NCBI GenBank assembly: GCA_965219705.1
Contig: OZ244789.1
Span: forward strand, 1,178,001-1,242,000
Direction of reading: 5' to 3'
Length of the DNA stretch: 64,000 bases
Source of the DNA: JAJECS01 sp965219705
GTDB taxonomy: Bacteria; Chloroflexota; UBA11872
The notes beneath the pieces were generated by a model, which did no database searches, was not told the DNA's origin, and saw only the letters and a program-made list of their open reading frames with translations. The translations under genes and the position numbers were made by a program. Shown here piece after piece: positions 32,895 to 39,669 of the stretch. Numbering within the stretch: the stretch's first letter is position 1; every line of letters begins with the position of its first letter.

Positions 32895-33144
32895 GTACAC
32901 CGACACGGCGCGACGGCAACTCCGCAAGCTCGATAGAGGCATGGCGCGGCGCGTGCTCGAGTACATGGACGAGCTCGTCACGGTCCTCGATGACCCGCGG
33001 CGCCGCGGCAAGGCATTGACTGGACCCATGGGTGGTTTGTGGCGCTATCGAATTGGGGGGTGCCGCGTTATCTGCGACCTTCAAGACCAGGTGCTGCGTG
33101 TTCTGGTGCTGCGCGTCGCAAGCCGGGGCCAGGCCTACCGCTAA
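32878..33144 (+). CDS. RelE/ParE-family toxin
   Basis: An 88-residue toxin: VEYTDTARRQLRKLDRGMA, RGKALTGPMGGLWRYRIGG, CRVICDLQDQVLRVLVLRV. The basic loop and the RYRIGGxRVI strand are RelE signatures; such toxins usually cut mRNA at the ribosome. The start is a TTG inside the antitoxin reading frame, a typical translational coupling that keeps toxin low. The pair lies between the intact tRNA-Ser(GCU) and its degenerate copy. Confidence 0.88.
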   Translation: MPWTVEYTDTARRQLRKLDRGMARRVLEYMDELVTVLDDPRRRGKALTGPMGGLWRYRIGGCRVICDLQDQVLRVLVLRVASRGQAYR

Positions 33145-33224
33145 CTCGTCGGCGCCGCCTCAAACCCCGGATTGTCCCGCCGAGACCCCTGCGCGATGAG
33201 CCCCATCCGGCCCGGTCCGATCTG

Positions 33225-33317
33225 GGAGGAGTCGGGTAGTTGGACTGGCGCGGCTGCCTACTAAGCGGCTACCGGGGGTGTCCCCCTCGGTCGTGGGTTC
33301 GAATCCCACCTCCGCCG
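33225..33317 (+). pseudogene. Degenerate duplicate of tRNA-Ser(GCU), anticodon ACT
   Basis: Same length and layout as the tRNA at 32353, and its flanks match too (about nine bases in ten). The acceptor stem has an A-G mismatch at the third pair, the anticodon stem has a U-G pair, and the anticodon has changed from GCT to ACT (33260-33262). A bacterial serine tRNA with that anticodon is not expected, so it is probably not functional. Confidence 0.8.
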
Positions 33318-33378
33318 CCGGCAGTCTCGCTGCGGCCTAGCGCCGGTCGTTGGCGCCGGTGGCGGGTGTGCTCGGGCC

Positions 33379-33783
33379 CTACAGCCAATTCTCCACCTGG
33401 AGCCCCGGAACCCGCTGGAAGTGGCGCACGTTTCCCGTGACGACGGTCAGTCCCCGCGCGAGCGCGATGGCGGCGATGCGCAGGTCGGCGTCGCCCAACG
33501 GCGTGCCGCGCCGCTCGAGTTCAGCGCGAACTTCCCCATAACGCCTCGCGGCGAGGGTATCGAAGGGAAGGATCGGCAACTCCGGCAGGAGCCTGGTTTC
33601 GATCCGACTCAGCAAGGCATCCGCTTGCGGACCCCGCCGGCGCGCGCCATAGATCAACTCACCCAGCGTGATGCTGGAGGTGAATTGCCGGTCAGCCGGC
33701 AGGGCGGCCAGCTTCCTGATCAGGGTCATTGAGGGCGAACGCTTTAGCAGATTGCTCAAGACGTCGGTATCCAGCAGGTACAT
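33379..33783 (-). CDS. vapC: PIN-domain toxin (VapC family)
   Basis: A 134-residue PIN-domain ribonuclease. The four acidic positions are visible: D in YLLDTDVLSNLL, E in TLGELIYGA, D in GDADLRIAAIA and the region near VVTGNVRHFQRV. Only the last, normally NxxDF, is altered to NVRHF. The start ATG overlaps the antitoxin stop by one base (TGATG), so the two form a standard vapBC operon on the minus strand. Confidence 0.9.
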   Translation of the reverse strand: MYLLDTDVLSNLLKRSPSMTLIRKLAALPADRQFTSSITLGELIYGARRRGPQADALLSRIETRLLPELPILPFDTLAARRYGEVRAELERRGTPLGDADLRIAAIALARGLTVVTGNVRHFQRVPGLQVENWL

Positions 33784-34085
33784 CAGTCCTCGAGCGCCAC
33801 GTCCCGCCCCATGTCTTGCTCCCGCGCGGCATAGATGTCCGCGACCATCGCCTCGATCTCGCGGTCGTCGATGTCTCCCCAGGCGCCGACCAGCGCCAGT
33901 GCTCCCCGCGGCCGCGCCGAGGCCGCCCGCTCGCGCTCGATCTGTTCCAGGTCGTCCACGCTCACCAGCGCCGCCATGGGCTTGCCGCGTCGTTCGATCA
34001 CGACGTGTTGACCCTGGTATGCGACCGCCGCCATCAGCGCCGAAAGCTCAGCTTTGGCCCGCGCCACGCTGACCCGTCTGTGCAT
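33783..34085 (-). CDS. Phd/YefM-family antitoxin of the VapC toxin
   Basis: 100 residues. The Phd/YefM fold is seen as VSVARAKAELSALM, GQHVVIERRGKPMAALVS and DDLEQIERE, followed by a flexible acidic tail (VADIYAAREQD) that would bind the toxin. ATG 34085, preceded by GGAGG, was chosen over an upstream start. It is the first gene of the pair and probably binds its own promoter in the gap at 34086-34196. Confidence 0.88.
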   Translation of the reverse strand: MHRRVSVARAKAELSALMAAVAYQGQHVVIERRGKPMAALVSVDDLEQIERERAASARPRGALALVGAWGDIDDREIEAMVADIYAAREQDMGRDVALED

Positions 34086-34196
34086 GCTGCGCCTCCTGCG
34101 CCCAATACGGCCCACGAACCATCATGACCATGATGGCATATAGGTCAGAATCGGTGCGCTGGGCCCGTGCCAGGTCAGCGCGGTGGTCCTGCGCTG

Positions 34197-34484
34197 CTAG
34201 ACAGATATCCGCAGCTGCATCCCCAAGGCGCGGGTGATGCGCATGACCGTGGCGAATGACGGATTGCCCTTCTCTGACAACGCCTTGTAGAGCCCCTCGC
34301 GCGTCATTCCGATTTCACGCGCCAGGCGGCTCATGTTTTGCGCGCGCGCGATGTCGTTCAGCGCGGCGCGAATCAGGCTGCCGTCGCCTGGGTCTTCCTC
34401 CGCGCAGGCTTCGAGGTACAGCCGGACATCCTCTTTGCTCTGCAGGTGATCTGCCACATCCCAACGCGTGAACGTCTCAGCCAT
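34197..34484 (-). CDS. HigA-like addiction-module antidote without recognisable toxin
   Basis: A 95-residue protein with the probable-addiction-module-antidote pattern: an N-terminal segment FTRWDVADHLQSKEDVRLYL, then an HTH (MSRLAREIGMTREGLYKALS) and VMRITRALGMQLRI. Family members normally follow a HigB/RelE toxin gene. Here the gene upstream is another antitoxin, so this one appears orphaned unless the mini-gene at 34477-34593 is its partner. Confidence 0.85.
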   Translation of the reverse strand: MAETFTRWDVADHLQSKEDVRLYLEACAEEDPGDGSLIRAALNDIARAQNMSRLAREIGMTREGLYKALSEKGNPSFATVMRITRALGMQLRISV

Positions 34485-34593
34485 GGATCACTTCCACTCC
34501 AGCGCGGGCCGTTTGGTGGACATATGTCAGGCTATAGATCGTCAGTTTGTCGTCATCGTGCCGAAGCGAGAATCGGTTCGACGTTGATGTCAT
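34477..34593 (-). CDS. Possible 38-residue mini-gene between two antitoxins
   Basis: Reads MTSTSNRFSLRHDDDKL, then TIYSLTYVHQTARAGVEVIHG and stop. Its 3' end overlaps the start of the downstream antitoxin and its 5' end overlaps the upstream antitoxin stop, an arrangement typical of coupled toxin-antitoxin genes. It resembles nothing I know and may be only the remnant of a toxin C-terminus. Confidence 0.3.
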   Translation of the reverse strand: MTSTSNRFSLRHDDDKLTIYSLTYVHQTARAGVEVIHG

Positions 34594-34846
34594 CCGACCT
34601 TTTCAGTGCTTGCGCGAGGTCGTAAGCGGCCTGCAGCTGGTACCACACGGCGGCACCGCCGCCGAAGGCCTTGTCCAGGCGGATCGCCATCTCGGGTGAG
34701 ATCCCGGAACGACCGTTCACGACATCCGACAACTGCTTGCGGCTGACTCCCAGGCGTCTTGCCGCCTCCGTGACACTCAGGTCCAGCGGCGCCAGGCAGT
34801 CGAACCGCACCGACAGCCCTGGATGCGGCGGATTCTTCATGGGCAT
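34553..34846 (-). CDS. higA: HigA-family antitoxin, toxin partner truncated
   Basis: 97 residues: NPPHPGLSVRFDCLAPLDLS, TEAARRLGVSRKQLSDVVNG (HTH) and GISPEMAIRLDKAFGGGAAV with the AVWYQLQAAYDLAQA tail, all typical of HigA/VapI. In a normal locus HigB precedes it; here only the last 20 codons of HigB remain at 34859-34921. It is therefore an orphan antitoxin that may still repress or counter a toxin elsewhere. Confidence 0.9.
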   Translation of the reverse strand: MPMKNPPHPGLSVRFDCLAPLDLSVTEAARRLGVSRKQLSDVVNGRSGISPEMAIRLDKAFGGGAAVWYQLQAAYDLAQALKRSDDINVEPILASAR

Positions 34847-34858
34847 TGCACTGCCCCT

Positions 34859-34921
34859 TTAGTGATTGTCGACGAGCTCAACATCGCAGGCATCGGCCCC
34901 GCGAAATCTGAAGGCGAGGCG
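34859..34921 (-). pseudogene. HigB toxin C-terminal stub
   Basis: The minus strand encodes RLAFRFRGADACDVELVDNH then TAA, 12 bases before the HigA start. HigB proteins commonly end FRF..GdAyDVEIVDYH, so this is a remnant of the toxin. Everything upstream has been replaced by the aspartic protease gene. Confidence 0.7.
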
Positions 34922-34937
34922 TCGGGGCGATTGGCCG

Positions 34938-35294
34938 TCAGACCATCAGCCCTTCGACGGGCACGAGCCGCTTGGCAACCGGGTCCACGCCCATGAACAC
35001 TCCCTCGAGCGCCAGCGCGCCAAGCAGGGGCAGGGTTCCCTCTTCGTTGAACAGCACGAGGGTTACGACCTCACGCCCCTCGATCCGCACCCACGTCTGG
35101 CCAACGTCCATGAGTCGGACCTCGCCCTGCCCGAACTGAAAGCTCTGACGGGTCAGCGGCTCTACGCCGAGTTCACGCAGCACCGACGCCGGGACGGAGG
35201 TTATCGATGCGCCGGTGTCCACCAGCGCATCCAGCGTCGTCCAACGCTCGCGTTCCTGGTCACCGATGCCGATCGAGATGCTGAAGGTTCCCAT
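34938..35294 (-). CDS. Small retropepsin-like (clan AA) aspartic protease
   Basis: 118 residues with the catalytic DTGA in LDALVDTGASITSVP and the flap-like ILRELGV/VRIEGREVVTLVLF strands, ending in a second hydrophobic segment PLLGALALEGV. A single-domain retropepsin would act as a homodimer. No signal peptide is seen. It directly abuts the HigB stub, suggesting a cassette replacement. A second, distinct clan AA protease lies at 62277. Confidence 0.82.
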   Translation of the reverse strand: MGTFSISIGIGDQERERWTTLDALVDTGASITSVPASVLRELGVEPLTRQSFQFGQGEVRLMDVGQTWVRIEGREVVTLVLFNEEGTLPLLGALALEGVFMGVDPVAKRLVPVEGLMV

Positions 35295-35340
35295 GGATTG
35301 ATGGTGTCAGACGGTGGGCAGACCGGCAACCCGGCGACAC

Positions 35341-35416
35341 CGTTCGTGGTGAGCCCTTCGACAGGCTCAGCACAGGCTTTGTCGAACCACGCCCTTCGAC
35401 AGGCTCAGGGCGAACG
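35341..35416. repeat. Intergenic repeat built from CCCTTCGACAGGCTCAG units
   Basis: Two direct copies of CCCTTCGACAGGCTCAG (35354-35370 and 35392-35408) with intervening TTTGTCGAACCACG and outer CGTTCG/CGAACG arms that can fold into nested hairpins. This kind of element is widespread between genes in environmental bacterial genomes and is non-coding. Confidence 0.65.
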
Positions 35417-35485
35417 ACTCCAGTGTGCGTGCGAGATGCAGGGGGCCAGCATCACCTTCTCAACTAACGTGAGTAGGAACTACGC

Positions 35486-36505
35486 CTACGCCTTGTAGCA
35501 GGCCGCCAGCTGCCCCGATCCTTTGTCCTCAAGCGGCGGGTGGTCGTTGTCCCGGCAGAAGTCGTCGGCGATGGGGCAGCGGTCGTAGAAGCGGCAGCGG
35601 GGCGGGGGGTCCACCGGCGTGGACACGCCGCCGGCGATTCTGACCGGGGGGCGGGTGACGGTGGGATCGGGGATGGGCACGGCTGACAGCAGCGCCTGGG
35701 TATAGGGGTGCTTGGGATGTTGGAGCACGGCCTCGGTCTCGCCCATTTCCACGATCTTGCCGAGATACATCACGGCGATGCGGGAGCACATGTAGCGGGC
35801 CACGGCCAGGTCGTGGGTGATGTAGAGGTAGCTGATGCCCAGGCGGTCGGCCAGGCTCTGCATCAGCTGCATCACGCCGGTTCTGATCGAGACGTCGAGC
35901 ATTGACGTCGGCTCGTCGGCGACGACGAAGATCGGCTCGATGACCAGCGCCCGCGCAATGGCCGCGCGCTGCCGCTGGCCGCCGGACAGCTCGTGGGGAA
36001 ACCGGAACAGGTACGCCGCCGGCGGGGCGAGCCCGACCATCTCCAGCATGCGGGACACGCGGTCCAGGCACTCATGCGGCCCGCAGGCGTTCTGGACCTT
36101 CAGCGGCTCGGCGACGGTGTCAAAGATCGTGCGGCGCGGGTTGAGCGACTCGTAGGGGTCCTGAAAGATCATCTGCGCCTGCCGTCGAAAGGCCTTCAGC
36201 GCACTCCCGGCGAGAGTGGTGATGTCGGTTGGCGCTCCGCCGCCGTCGTCGAAGAGCACGCGCCCGCCGGTTGGCTCGGCGAGGCGGACCAGCAGCCGGC
36301 CCGTGGTCGTCTTGCCGCAGCCCGACTCGCCGACCAGGCCGAAGCTTTCGCCGCGCGCCAGCTCGAACGAGACGCCGTCGACGGCGTGGACGAAGCTGCG
36401 GTTTCGCTCGAACAGGCGGGTGGACACGGGGAAGCGCTTTTCAAGCCCCTCGATCTTGACCAGGGGACGGGTCCCGACGGACGACACCGGCGCGGCGGTG
36501 GCCAT
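35486..36505 (-). CDS. Oligopeptide-type ABC transporter ATP-binding protein (OppF-like)
   Basis: 339 residues. Walker A GESGCGKTTTGR, Q-loop MIFQDPYESLNP, signature ELSGGQRQR, Walker B FVVADEPTSMLDVS and the H-loop YLYITHDLAV are all present. The C-terminal oligopeptide/dipeptide tail with its cysteine cluster (CRFYDRCPIADDFCRDNDHP) marks the Opp/Dpp subfamily. ATG 36505 shares one base with the OppD stop. It is the last gene of the five-gene transporter operon. Confidence 0.93.
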   Translation of the reverse strand: MATAAPVSSVGTRPLVKIEGLEKRFPVSTRLFERNRSFVHAVDGVSFELARGESFGLVGESGCGKTTTGRLLVRLAEPTGGRVLFDDGGGAPTDITTLAGSALKAFRRQAQMIFQDPYESLNPRRTIFDTVAEPLKVQNACGPHECLDRVSRMLEMVGLAPPAAYLFRFPHELSGGQRQRAAIARALVIEPIFVVADEPTSMLDVSIRTGVMQLMQSLADRLGISYLYITHDLAVARYMCSRIAVMYLGKIVEMGETEAVLQHPKHPYTQALLSAVPIPDPTVTRPPVRIAGGVSTPVDPPPRCRFYDRCPIADDFCRDNDHPPLEDKGSGQLAACYKA

Positions 36506-37491
36506 CAGACGGCCTGGGCGTCCAGAGGGTGCCAGCAGGCGGCCCAGTGGGTGCCGGAACGCACCGTCGGCGGCTCCTCCGAGCGGCAGACGTCGGTGGC
36601 GTAGGGACAGCGCGGGTGGAAGCGGCAGCCGGGCGGCGGCGCCAGCAGGTTGGGAGGCTCGCCCGCCAGCATCCCCAGCTTGTGCTTGGGTCCGGTGACG
36701 CTGGGGAACGCCGACATCAGCGTCTGCGTGTAGGGGTGAATGGGGTGCTTGAAGACATCCACCGTCTCGCCCCACTCCACGATCCGGCCGGCGTACATCA
36801 CGCCCACGACGTGGCTGACTTCGGCGATGACCGCCATGTCATGCGAGATATAGATCAAGCTCATGTTCAACTGCTGTTGGACCTTCCGCAGTTCCTTGAG
36901 GATGCGGTCCTGGACGATGACGTCGAGCGCCGTGGTCGGCTCGTCCGCGATCAGGAGATCCGGCTCGCAGGCCAGGGCCATGGCGATGCCCGCGCGTTGT
37001 TTCATGCCGCCGCTGTATTCGTGCGGATAGCGAGGAATGAAGCTGGGATCGAGACTCACGAGGTCGTATAGCTCCCGGACGCGCTCCATGGAGACTTCGC
37101 GGCTTGACTTGATGTGCACGTCCAGGGCCTCGATGATCTGGTCGCCGACCCGGTAGACGGGGTTGAGCGCGTTCATCGCGGCCTGGAAGACCATGGCGAT
37201 ATGGTTCCAGCGATGCGCCCGCATCTGTTCCTCGGAGAGCGGGGCGAGGTCGGTGCCGTTCAACAGCACCCTGCCCTTGAGGATGCGGGCGTTCGCCGGC
37301 AGAAGCTTCAGCAGCGCCATGGCGATGGACGATTTGCCGCACCCCGATTCCCCCACCAGCCCGACCGATTCGCCCCGTTTGACGGCGAACGAGACGCCGT
37401 CAACGGCGCGCACGTCGCCGGCCCGCGTCGCGTAGTACATGGTGAGGTCCTCGACCGCGAGAACCGGGGCACCAGTGGAGGGAGCGTTCAC
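36505..37491 (-). CDS. Oligopeptide-type ABC transporter ATP-binding protein (OppD-like)
   Basis: 328 residues. Walker A GESGCGKSSIAM, signature YSGGMKQRAGIAMAL, Walker B LLIADEPTTALDV, H-loop YISHDMAVIAEV and the C-terminal cysteine motif CRFHPRCPYATDVC. It pairs with OppF to drive import. GTG 37491 is chosen because it overlaps the permease stop by four bases and gives the normal family start VLAVEDLTMYY; no ATG is nearby. Confidence 0.92.
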   Translation of the reverse strand: MNAPSTGAPVLAVEDLTMYYATRAGDVRAVDGVSFAVKRGESVGLVGESGCGKSSIAMALLKLLPANARILKGRVLLNGTDLAPLSEEQMRAHRWNHIAMVFQAAMNALNPVYRVGDQIIEALDVHIKSSREVSMERVRELYDLVSLDPSFIPRYPHEYSGGMKQRAGIAMALACEPDLLIADEPTTALDVIVQDRILKELRKVQQQLNMSLIYISHDMAVIAEVSHVVGVMYAGRIVEWGETVDVFKHPIHPYTQTLMSAFPSVTGPKHKLGMLAGEPPNLLAPPPGCRFHPRCPYATDVCRSEEPPTVRSGTHWAACWHPLDAQAV

Positions 37492-38438
37492 AGGGTCCGC
37501 AGTCGGGGGTTGACGACTTCGTCCAGCGAACGACCGAGCAGGTAGAACGACGAGCACAAGAGGGTGATGGACAGACTGGCCGGGAATATGAGCCACCAGT
37601 ATTCGCCGACCTGAAGCAGATAGCCGGCGGACTCGGTGGTGTGGATCATCAGGCCCCAGCTCATCCGCACGTCCAGCAGGCCCAGGAAGCTCAGCACGGC
37701 TTCCGAGAAGATGGCGCTGGTGACGGTGAACATCATGTAGAGGAATGACAGCGGCAGCAGGTTCGGGACGACGTGGACGAGCAGGATGTGCATCGTCCCT
37801 CCGCCCGCGGCCCTCGCGGCCTCGATATATGGCTTGACGACCACGGAGAGCGCCTGGGACTTCAGCACGACGCCCGTACCGCCGAATCCCGAGAGGATGC
37901 CGATCAGCAGGGCCAACTCCAGGTGCCCAACCTCGATGAGGACGCTGAGCACGATGAGGATGCTGATCGCCGGCATCATGATCATGATGTCGGCCAGCCG
38001 CATCAGCAGCATGTCCACCCAGCCCCCGTAGTAGGCGGCGATCGCCCCGACCATCGTGCCGATGCACACGGTCATGAGCGCCGCGAGCAATCCGAGGAGG
38101 AACTCGGAGCGGGTGCTGAACATGAGCTGGCTCAGGATGTCCCGGCCGAGCGGGTCGGTGCCCAGCGGATGGCGCAAGCTCGGGGGCGCGGGCTGGGCAG
38201 GCTCGTCGAAGGCATACCCGACGATCGGGTCGTAGGTGCGCTCGTCCCACACCGTGCGCATCAGGATCGGGTGCGCCGCGGCCAGCAGCAGGTAGAAGAG
38301 GATAATCCCCAATCCCAAAAGGCCGATGCGCGTGCCGAGAAACAGCGACCAGCTCTGCTTGAGACCGCGGGCCGCCAGTCCAAGACGCATCTTCCACAGC
38401 GACGGCGAGGCGGCAACCTGCGTGGCTTCGAGCGTCAT
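37488..38438 (-). CDS. ABC transporter permease (OppC-like)
   Basis: 316 residues with an N-terminal helix, a periplasmic region containing HPLGTDPLGRDILSQLM, five further hydrophobic helices and the permease EAA loop EAARAAGGGTMHILLVHVVPN. It forms the transmembrane pore with OppB. ATG overlaps the OppB stop by four bases. Confidence 0.92.
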   Translation of the reverse strand: MTLEATQVAASPSLWKMRLGLAARGLKQSWSLFLGTRIGLLGLGIILFYLLLAAAHPILMRTVWDERTYDPIVGYAFDEPAQPAPPSLRHPLGTDPLGRDILSQLMFSTRSEFLLGLLAALMTVCIGTMVGAIAAYYGGWVDMLLMRLADIMIMMPAISILIVLSVLIEVGHLELALLIGILSGFGGTGVVLKSQALSVVVKPYIEAARAAGGGTMHILLVHVVPNLLPLSFLYMMFTVTSAIFSEAVLSFLGLLDVRMSWGLMIHTTESAGYLLQVGEYWWLIFPASLSITLLCSSFYLLGRSLDEVVNPRLRTL

Positions 38439-39586
38439 CGATACCGGACTCTTGGGTCGAGGTAGGCGTAGAGGACATCGGCCGCCAAGTGCGCCACGAG
38501 CACGAATACGCCGACGAACACAAAGGCGCCCACCGCGAGGGGCAGGTCTTCGCTGACGGTGGCCGCGACCAGCGTTTGCCCCATCCCGGGCCAGGAGAAG
38601 ATGGACTCGATGATGACCCCGCCGTCGATGGCGAAGGCCAGACTGAAGACGAAGCTGGTCACCACCGGCAGCAAGGCGTTGCGGGCGACGTGCTTGTCAC
38701 GCACGGCCTTTTCCGACAATCCCTTGGCCCGAGCCACCATCACGTGGTCTTCGCGGATGACCTCCAGCATGCTGTTGCGGGTCAGCAGCATGGTTCCGGC
38801 AAAGCTGATCAGCGTCAGCGTGGCTATCGGCAGGACCATGTGCTTGACGAGGTCCAAGGCCAGGTAACCGACGCCCGATGCCAGCCACACGCCGACCACC
38901 GCCAGAGCGGCGGCGGCGATGCCCCCGACCTGAATGACCGGCGCCGCGGCCAGGCGCTTCTTGGTGGTCACGACGAATACGGCGAACACGGTCACCGACA
39001 GGACGGCGACCGTTGCCAGCATGAGATTGAATATCGAGTTCGAATCGGTCGGGGCATCGCGCCACACCACTGGGTCCAGGAATTTGCCAATCGGCAGCCA
39101 GCCGGCCTTGAAGGCAAAGAGCCAGATCATCATGAGGCCGAACCAGGGGGTGAACACCGTGTACAGCGCGACGCCGCCTAGCGTCGAGGTGTATTCGACC
39201 CAGCCGCCGCGGCGCCAGGCAATGATCTTGCCCAGGGCAAAGCCGAGATAGAAGGAAATCACGGTTGCCGTCGCGAAGAGCACCAGTGTTCGTGGCAGGC
39301 GCTCCAGAATGACGTCGCCAACGGTCCTCGGGTAGAGGCTGAAGGAGACGCCGAAATTCCCGGTGACCGTGTTCTTGATATGGACCAGATACTGCTTCCA
39401 CAGCGGCTCGTCGACGCCAAAGAGCTCCTGGAGGCCTGCGCGGGTTTCCGGCGGGAGATTGGGATTCATCGAGTAAAGGCGGCTGATATCTCCGGGCTGG
39501 GCGCTCACCAGAAAAAACACGATCGTGAGAAATACGAACAGCGTCAGCAATATCTGGACGGTGCGACGCAGGAGGTACGACGCCAC
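38435..39586 (-). CDS. ABC transporter permease (OppB-like)
   Basis: 383 residues, longer than typical OppB because of an extra pair of hydrophobic helices around residues 190-260. The family features are the N-terminal LLRRTVQILLTLFVFLT helix, FGVSFSLYPRTVGDVILERL, and the EAA loop MVARAKGLSEKAVRDKHVARN. It lies 83 bases downstream of the binding-protein gene on the same strand. Confidence 0.9.
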   Translation of the reverse strand: MASYLLRRTVQILLTLFVFLTIVFFLVSAQPGDISRLYSMNPNLPPETRAGLQELFGVDEPLWKQYLVHIKNTVTGNFGVSFSLYPRTVGDVILERLPRTLVLFATATVISFYLGFALGKIIAWRRGGWVEYTSTLGGVALYTVFTPWFGLMMIWLFAFKAGWLPIGKFLDPVVWRDAPTDSNSIFNLMLATVAVLSVTVFAVFVVTTKKRLAAAPVIQVGGIAAAALAVVGVWLASGVGYLALDLVKHMVLPIATLTLISFAGTMLLTRNSMLEVIREDHVMVARAKGLSEKAVRDKHVARNALLPVVTSFVFSLAFAIDGGVIIESIFSWPGMGQTLVAATVSEDLPLAVGAFVFVGVFVLVAHLAADVLYAYLDPRVRYR

Positions 39587-39669
39587 TCAGATCACCTGCG
39601 GATTCCGAACTCGCCCTTCCATGCGGAGAGCGCGCTCACCCGGCCTGGCGCTGGCAGCGCGGTCAAGCG

